Source of the DNA: Candidatus Sulfopaludibacter sp. SbA3 | GTDB taxonomy: Bacteria; Pseudomonadota; Alphaproteobacteria; Caulobacterales; Hyphomonadaceae | Assembly (NCBI GenBank): GCA_945888325.1 | Contig: CAMDAC010000005.1 | Coordinates: 62,001-126,000 of the forward strand | Length of the DNA: 64,000 nt | Reading direction: 5' to 3' | Shown: positions 59,465-64,000 of the stretch, piece by piece | Layout of the letters: each line of letters starts with the position of its first letter | How positions within the stretch are numbered: position 1 is the stretch's first letter | Translations under genes and position numbers: made by a program | The notes under the pieces: generated by a model | Database searches by the model: none | Seen by the model: the letters and a program-made list of their open reading frames with translations, nothing else | What the model was told of the DNA's origin: nothing

Positions 59465-60385
59465 ATGACCCAGATCCCACACGAAACCGGCGATTTCGCC
59501 GCCACCTTCCAGATTGAAGGCCGCCCCATCCGCGGGCGCGCCGTCCGCATGGGCGCGCTCAGCATCTCCCCGATCCTCGACCGGCACGACTATCCCCACC
59601 ATCTCGCCCAGATCCTCGGCGAAGCGGTGACGCTGGCCGCCCTCGTCGGCGCCTCGCTGAAATTCGAAGGCAAGATCCTCGTCCAGGCCGAAGGCGACGG
59701 CCCGGTCACGCTGCTCGTCGGTGAGTACAACACCAATGGCAACGTGCGCGGCTATGCGCGCTACAATCCCGACGGCTGGGCCAATCTGGAACGCGTCAAC
59801 AAGGGCGGCGAGCCGCACATGCCGCAGCTCTTCGGCCGCACCGGCCGCCTCGGCCTGATCCTCGTGCAGGACAATCCGGACATTCAGCCCTACCAGGGCA
59901 TCGTGCCGCTGAACAAGGCGACGCTCGCTCAGTGTGCGGAAGACTATTTCGACATGTCGGAGCAGGTGCCCTCCAGCATCCGCATCGCCGTGGACCGCGC
60001 CGCCACCGGCGAATGGACCGCCGGCGGCATGCTGGTGCAACGCATCGCCGCCGACGACACGCGCGGCGAAACCGACGAAGGCTGGCGCGAAGCCGAAGCC
60101 CTGTTTAACACGCTGACACCTGCCGAACTGATCGATCCGGCCCTGCCGATGACCGAGCTCCTCTACCGCCTGTTCCACGAACAGGGCGTGACGCTGGAGT
60201 CCGGCATGGCCGTGCTCGACCAGTGCACCTGCAGCGAGGAACGCCTCGTCACCACGCTCAGCCAGATGCCGGACGAGTCGCTGCGCGAACTCGTGGAAGA
60301 GGACGGCAACCTCTCCATCGATTGCCAGTTCTGCGCCCGCCACTACAACGTCGACATCTCCCGCGTCACCGGCCCGGTGAACTGA
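59465..60385 (+). CDS. hslO: Redox-regulated chaperone Hsp33
   Basis: Holdase activated by oxidation of a zinc centre. 306 aa. C-terminal zinc cysteines CTC (DQCTCSEERL) and CQFC (DCQFCARHYN), the C-x-C ... C-x2-C module, with PMTELLYRLFHEQGV before. Other sequence features match (GGMLVQ, FGRTGRLGLILVQDNPD). Third gene of the argF cluster, as in many alphaproteobacteria. Confidence 0.95.
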   Translation: MTQIPHETGDFAATFQIEGRPIRGRAVRMGALSISPILDRHDYPHHLAQILGEAVTLAALVGASLKFEGKILVQAEGDGPVTLLVGEYNTNGNVRGYARYNPDGWANLERVNKGGEPHMPQLFGRTGRLGLILVQDNPDIQPYQGIVPLNKATLAQCAEDYFDMSEQVPSSIRIAVDRAATGEWTAGGMLVQRIAADDTRGETDEGWREAEALFNTLTPAELIDPALPMTELLYRLFHEQGVTLESGMAVLDQCTCSEERLVTTLSQMPDESLRELVEEDGNLSIDCQFCARHYNVDISRVTGPVN

Positions 60386-60388
60386 ACC

Positions 60389-60428
60389 GGCGATAACAGG
60401 CGATAACGGATCGATACCGAGCGATAAA
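60389..60428. repeat. Four 10-bp tandem repeats, helically phased
   Basis: GGCGATAACA, GGCGATAACG, GATCGATACC, GAGCGATAAA: four consecutive 10-bp units sharing CGATA, starting 3 bp after the hslO stop. The 10-bp period puts every copy on the same face of the helix. Possible protein-binding array or transcription end. Confidence 0.55.
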
Positions 60429-60527
60429 AAATGAGAATCTTTGAGAAAGATTCGACATCCGGAGTGCATTGATTGCATGCGGATGAGGCGGCTTGGAGAG
60501 GGTCGGCGAGGTCTGGGCACCAGAGTT

Positions 60528-60644
60528 ATGCCTACAACAAACACTCCGACCGAAAAATACATCTCAATCCGTTCAGGCCGTTATAAAATACATCTCGATT
60601 CCGAACGCTACACCTCCGTAGACGGAGTTATACTCTGCGAATGA
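60528..60644 (+). CDS. Small open frame of uncertain reality
   Basis: 38 aa, MPTTNTPTEKYISIRSGRYK... ending VDGVILCE, in an A+T-richer stretch after hslO. No domain and no good Shine-Dalgarno. A real small gene would be new; it may equally be chance. An in-frame TTG start at 60441 would lengthen it. Confidence 0.2.
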   Translation: MPTTNTPTEKYISIRSGRYKIHLDSERYTSVDGVILCE

Positions 60645-60675
60645 TTTCTTTGTTCTGGATTCAACCCAACGATCT

Positions 60676-60763
60676 CCGCTCATCCCGGCGGAAGCCGGGA
60701 CCCAGACTTGAGGCACGTTGCAAAGCCGCCTCACTGGATCCCGTCTTTCGACGGGATGAGCGG
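60676..60763. repeat. REP-like palindromic doublet
   Basis: Left arm CCGCTCATCCCGGCGGAAGC... (60676-60705) is an imperfect inverted repeat of the right arm (60734-60763); each arm also folds on itself (CCCGGC...GCCGGG; CCCGTC...GACGGG). Such doublets resemble REP/BIME elements dispersed by RAYT transposases. Related single or degenerate arms occur at 2911 and 50451. Confidence 0.7.
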
Positions 60764-60809
60764 AAACGGATACGAGCAGTGGTGGAACCGGCGAGTCTAA
60801 GCTCCGAAC

Positions 60810-62303
60810 CTACTCCGCCGAATCCATCGCTAGGATCACCTGCGCATAGCCCCGCGCCAGGCGGCCCATGTTCTCGACGCTCGTGCGCTCATTGGTGCCG
60901 TGGAACCCCGTCAGCTCATCCGGCGTCAGCACCGCCGGCGCAAAGCGGTAGACGTTCGGTGTGATCGCTTCGGCATAGCGCCCGTCGGTAGCCCCGAGCA
61001 CGAGGCCGGGTGCGACCGGCGAGCCGGGCAGCGTGGCTTCCGATACGCTCGCCAGAACGGCGTAGGCGCGATTATCCGTAGGCGACACGTTCGATGCGCC
61101 CGCCCCGCGAATGCCGTTCTTGCCCACTTCCACCTCGATGCCCTCGATGCCGGAGGTCACCTTCTTCACATGCGCGATGATCTCTTCCTCGGTATCGTTC
61201 GGATGGATGCGGAAGTTCACCGTCGCGGTGGCGCGCTGCGCCAGAACATTCTCCTTCGCGGACCCGGTCAGCATGGTCGGTGCCGTCGTCGTGCGGATCA
61301 TTGCGTTACCTGCCGGAACGTCCGCCAGCTGAGCATCGACCAGGCCCTTGAACAGCCAGAGATTGGCAAAGGCGAGACGCTGGGCAAACGGCATGTCCTT
61401 GCCGGCGGCCTCGAAAAGCTCGGAGACCGGCGGCTTGGACAGGTCCGCCGGCATCTGGTTTTCGTCCAGCGCCACAACCGCCCGGGCGAGGCGCACGGCG
61501 GCCGAATCGCGCGGCGGCGTGGACGAATGCCCGCCCGTGCCGACAGCGACCACATCCACGGTCACATAGCCCTTTTCGGCGATGCCGATGAAGCCCATCG
61601 CCTTGCCGCTCAGCGGGGAGGGGTTGACCACCATGAAGCCTTCGTCCAGCGCAAATTCCGGCTCGACGCCGCGCGATTTCAGCAGCGCGACGCCCGCCTC
61701 GGCGCCGGAGCCCGAGACTTCCTCGTCATGCCCGAACATGAAATAGACCGTACGCTGAGGTTTGAATCCGGACGTTGCCAGCGCCTCAGCGGCCTCCATC
61801 AGCCCGACCAGCGAGCCCTTGTTGTCGATTGCCCCGCGCCCGTAGATATAGCCGTCGATGATCGCGCCCTCGAACGGCGCGCCTTCCCAGTCGCCTTCGG
61901 TGCCGATGTTGACCGGCACCACATCCTGGTGCGCCATCAGCAGCAGCGGCTTCAGCGACGGATCCGATCCGGCCCAAGTGTAGAGCAGCGTCAGCGTGTC
62001 CGGCACCAGCTCCTTCGTCATCGCCGCATGCGCAGCCGGATAGGCCTCCTCGAGCCAGGCATGCAACGCGAACCACTCGCCTTCCTGACCGGGCCGCGGA
62101 TCGCCGCTCGCCAGCGTGACCGTCTTGAACTGGATCGCGCGGGAAAGATTCTGCGCCCCGCGCTCGGCGGAAATTTCCGGCGGCGCCGGCAAGGTCACGC
62201 GCCCACCCACCGGCTCGGCGCCGTAGTTCATCGCATTGAACACCAGTAGCCCGGCGAATGCTGCAACTGCGAGTAAAAGCCCGATGAGAATGTTGCGGAT
62301 CAT
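60810..62303 (-). CDS. Membrane-anchored M20 family metallopeptidase
   Basis: 497 aa. N-terminal hydrophobic anchor (MIRNILIGLLLAVAAFAGLLV). Zinc-dependent M20 carboxypeptidase/aminoacylase: LLMAHQDVVPV (His and Asp ligands), DGYIYGRGAIDNKG (bridging Asp), MFGHDEEVSGSGA (catalytic Glu pair), GLVLGATDGRYA, and the terminal His in TGFHGTNERTSVENM. CPS1-like. The N-terminus suggests periplasmic action; substrate unknown. Confidence 0.9.
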   Translation of the reverse strand: MIRNILIGLLLAVAAFAGLLVFNAMNYGAEPVGGRVTLPAPPEISAERGAQNLSRAIQFKTVTLASGDPRPGQEGEWFALHAWLEEAYPAAHAAMTKELVPDTLTLLYTWAGSDPSLKPLLLMAHQDVVPVNIGTEGDWEGAPFEGAIIDGYIYGRGAIDNKGSLVGLMEAAEALATSGFKPQRTVYFMFGHDEEVSGSGAEAGVALLKSRGVEPEFALDEGFMVVNPSPLSGKAMGFIGIAEKGYVTVDVVAVGTGGHSSTPPRDSAAVRLARAVVALDENQMPADLSKPPVSELFEAAGKDMPFAQRLAFANLWLFKGLVDAQLADVPAGNAMIRTTTAPTMLTGSAKENVLAQRATATVNFRIHPNDTEEEIIAHVKKVTSGIEGIEVEVGKNGIRGAGASNVSPTDNRAYAVLASVSEATLPGSPVAPGLVLGATDGRYAEAITPNVYRFAPAVLTPDELTGFHGTNERTSVENMGRLARGYAQVILAMDSAE

Positions 62304-62423
62304 GTGCGGCGGCCCTCCGGTTTTCTGTTGGCCGAGCGATTGCGCCGGGGCTTTGCCGCGTCAAGCTTGCGGCCACAAAAAAATGACTTGGCCGTCACCT
62401 TTTCGGACGGCAGTGTGCCGCCC

Positions 62424-63782
62424 ATGGTTGACCCAACTCCGAAGCGCCTGAGTACTCCCCGCGTCCTCGCCCTCTCCACGCTCGCATTTCCGCTGGCCGG
62501 GATTGGCTTACCCCTCGGCGTCTACCTGTCACCGTTCTATGCAGATGAACTGGGCCTCGGCCTGGCGCTGACAGGCACGCTGTTCATGCTTCTACGTTTG
62601 CTCGACATGGTGCTCGATCCCACCATCGGACATTTCGTTGATCACTTTACCTCGAAGTGGGGCCGCGCGCGTCCGTGGATTGTGGCCAGCGTGCCGATGC
62701 TGATGCTTTCTGCCTTCTTTGTTTACCTGCCTCCGCGCGAAGGCGTGAACGCGTTCTATTTCGTGCTCTGGATGGTGGTGCTGTATCTCGGTTCCACGAT
62801 GATGATCATCGCGCGCAACGCTTGGGTTGCCGACATTGCCGCAGACTATGATGACCGCTCGCGTCACTTCGTGCTGATCGAGATGGCGAGCGTGCTCAGC
62901 ATGCTGTTCCTGCTGATCATCCCGGTGATCATCGCCAGCAATGGCGGCGACCGCTTTGAGCAGATTGGCGCGATGGGTTGGTGCCTGATCATATCCCTGC
63001 CGGTCACGGCGCTCATTGCCTGCGCGTTCGTACCTGACCTTCCCCGGACAAAGGACCCCGACGCGAAGGGTTTCAGCTTCGCCGAAATGCGCATGGCGGT
63101 GGGGAACCGCTACCTGATGACGGTCCTTCTGCTCGAGGTTCTCGTTGGCATGGGCATCACCGTCACGGCGTCCCTGTACCTGTTCGTCGCCGAGTCCGTT
63201 TTCGGCCTTGGCGACGCGCAGGCAAGCCTCTTGCTGGTCGTTTTTTTTCTCTCTTCGGTGTTTGGCCTGCCGGTCTGGATGCGCCTCGCCGCCAAGACCG
63301 AAAAGCACAAGGCTGTCTGTTTCGCGGTGCTCATGTCGGCAGGCAGCTACGCACTTTATTTCCTCGTGGCGCAATTCGGCGGTTTCTGGCCGTTCGCCGT
63401 GGCGGCTGTGATCAACGGATTCGCTTTCACCGCGCCGCTGGTCATCGGCCGTTCGATGACGGCGGATGTGGTCGAGTGGGAACTGGCCCGCTCCGGGATC
63501 AACCGGGCCGGATTGTACTTCGGGCTGAATGCCGGCGCCTACAAGATCGGCGCCAGCGTGGCGACGGGCCTTGCCTACCTGCTGGTGGGCCTGGCCGCCG
63601 GTTACGAGGCAGGCGCGGACAATTCTCCGGAAGCGGTGCAGGGCTTGCTTATCATCTTCTGCGTGCTGCCTGCCCTGCTTTACTTCGCCACTTACTTGGC
63701 GGTCCGCAACTATCCGCTGACGCGCGCGATACAGGCCGAGACAGCTGGCCAGCTGGGAACAGCAGTGAAGGTTGAAGCTTAA
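62424..63782 (+). CDS. MFS/GPH-type sugar:cation symporter
   Basis: 452 aa with about twelve hydrophobic helices. Glycoside-pentoside-hexuronide:cation family: LLRLLDMVLDPTIGHFVDHFTSKWGRARPWI is the GPH signature region after helix 2, and WELARSGINRAGLYFG follows in the second half. The ATG at 62424 was chosen over an in-frame start 120 bp upstream. Cation and substrate cannot be read from sequence. Overlaps the convergent DUF924 gene by 4 bp. Confidence 0.85.
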   Translation: MVDPTPKRLSTPRVLALSTLAFPLAGIGLPLGVYLSPFYADELGLGLALTGTLFMLLRLLDMVLDPTIGHFVDHFTSKWGRARPWIVASVPMLMLSAFFVYLPPREGVNAFYFVLWMVVLYLGSTMMIIARNAWVADIAADYDDRSRHFVLIEMASVLSMLFLLIIPVIIASNGGDRFEQIGAMGWCLIISLPVTALIACAFVPDLPRTKDPDAKGFSFAEMRMAVGNRYLMTVLLLEVLVGMGITVTASLYLFVAESVFGLGDAQASLLLVVFFLSSVFGLPVWMRLAAKTEKHKAVCFAVLMSAGSYALYFLVAQFGGFWPFAVAAVINGFAFTAPLVIGRSMTADVVEWELARSGINRAGLYFGLNAGAYKIGASVATGLAYLLVGLAAGYEAGADNSPEAVQGLLIIFCVLPALLYFATYLAVRNYPLTRAIQAETAGQLGTAVKVEA

Positions 63783-64000
63783 AACCCGCCGCCTTCGGCG
63801 AGCCATTCCAGTTCGTCCGGCGTGCTAACCCGTCCGACGACTGCATTGCGATGGGGGAAGCGGCCGAACTGCTGGATGGCGTCGCGGTGCTGGCGGGCAT
63901 AGTCGAGGGTGGACTTCGTGAACTCGTCGAAGCCGGGACGCGCCTCTGCGTGGAGCGACGTGAACAGGTCGACCGAGCGGGCCTGCAAGCCTTCATCTTC
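63779..64000 (-). CDS. DUF924 family protein, C-terminal part (runs off the right edge)
   Basis: The 73 residues seen (about the last third) read LDYARQHRDAIQQFGRFPHRNAVVGRVSTPDELEWLAEGG, the diagnostic block of DUF924 alpha-helical proteins. Function unknown for the family. The start lies beyond the window. Confidence 0.85.
   Translation of the reverse strand, partial: EDEGLQARSVDLFTSLHAEARPGFDEFTKSTLDYARQHRDAIQQFGRFPHRNAVVGRVSTPDELEWLAEGGGF

Overview
The window is a dense, high-GC chromosomal segment of an alphaproteobacterium. The protein content fits the Hyphomonadaceae/Caulobacterales side of the class best: an alpha-type HisRS with HisZ and short-form HisG, enoyl-CoA hydratase-rpsT-dnaA synteny, many outer-membrane and secreted proteins, and a norspermidine-type polyamine pair. 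No phage, insertion sequence, integrase, CRISPR array or rRNA operon was seen. The genus is inferred, not proven.

Layout. 1-0.87 kb holds the 5' part of a TonB-dependent receptor, divergent from the queuosine genes queC-queE-queD (1.1-2.8 kb). 3.1-13.1 kb carries an MscS channel with a TMEM175-like protein, a secreted unknown, a pirin, RecQ, a ClpP-family protease, a hybrid histidine kinase and a patatin-BamA-like outer-membrane phospholipase. A tRNA with a CAU anticodon (13.2 kb) precedes an FAD oxidoreductase, a periplasmic TPR protein, thioredoxin reductase, a CDF zinc exporter, a VOC protein, gyrB, a DEAD-box helicase and hemN (to 24.5 kb). 24.5-28.0 kb is a glutathione-dependent formaldehyde detoxification cluster (frmA, a GFA protein, fghA), with a VOC protein and a decayed methyltransferase remnant inside it. 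28.0-32.0 kb has a proline iminopeptidase divergent from a Tat-exported nitroreductase-MarR-hydrolase operon, with a clear operator-like palindrome between them.

31.9-36.6 kb is the replication block: rpsT, dnaA, dnaN and recF, all on the minus strand, with gyrB about 11 kb away. 36.7-46.5 kb is mixed: crotonase, ABC1 kinase, PAP2 phosphatase, P450, TetR, rubredoxin, an A+T-rich lipoprotein, a secreted phospholipase A2-like protein, a thioesterase, TerC and ChrA.

46.7-50.4 kb is the most interesting part. The overlapping hisS-hisZ-hisG operon is preceded by a 12-residue open frame, MNTRLHHHHHHA, with six consecutive His codons. After it come two mutually exclusive hairpins, and a promoter-like sequence sits so that the leader mRNA would start at or next to the leader AUG. 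This looks like histidine attenuation acting on the histidyl-tRNA synthetase together with the first committed enzyme of histidine synthesis. 50.7-60.4 kb holds argD, then polyamine genes (interrupted by an A+T-rich SMI1/SUKH-like gene), a dicarboxylate/amino-acid symporter and a small membrane protein, then argF, a radical SAM protein and hslO. The window ends with a 10-bp phased tandem repeat, a REP-like palindromic doublet, an M20 peptidase, a sugar/cation symporter and a partial DUF924 gene.
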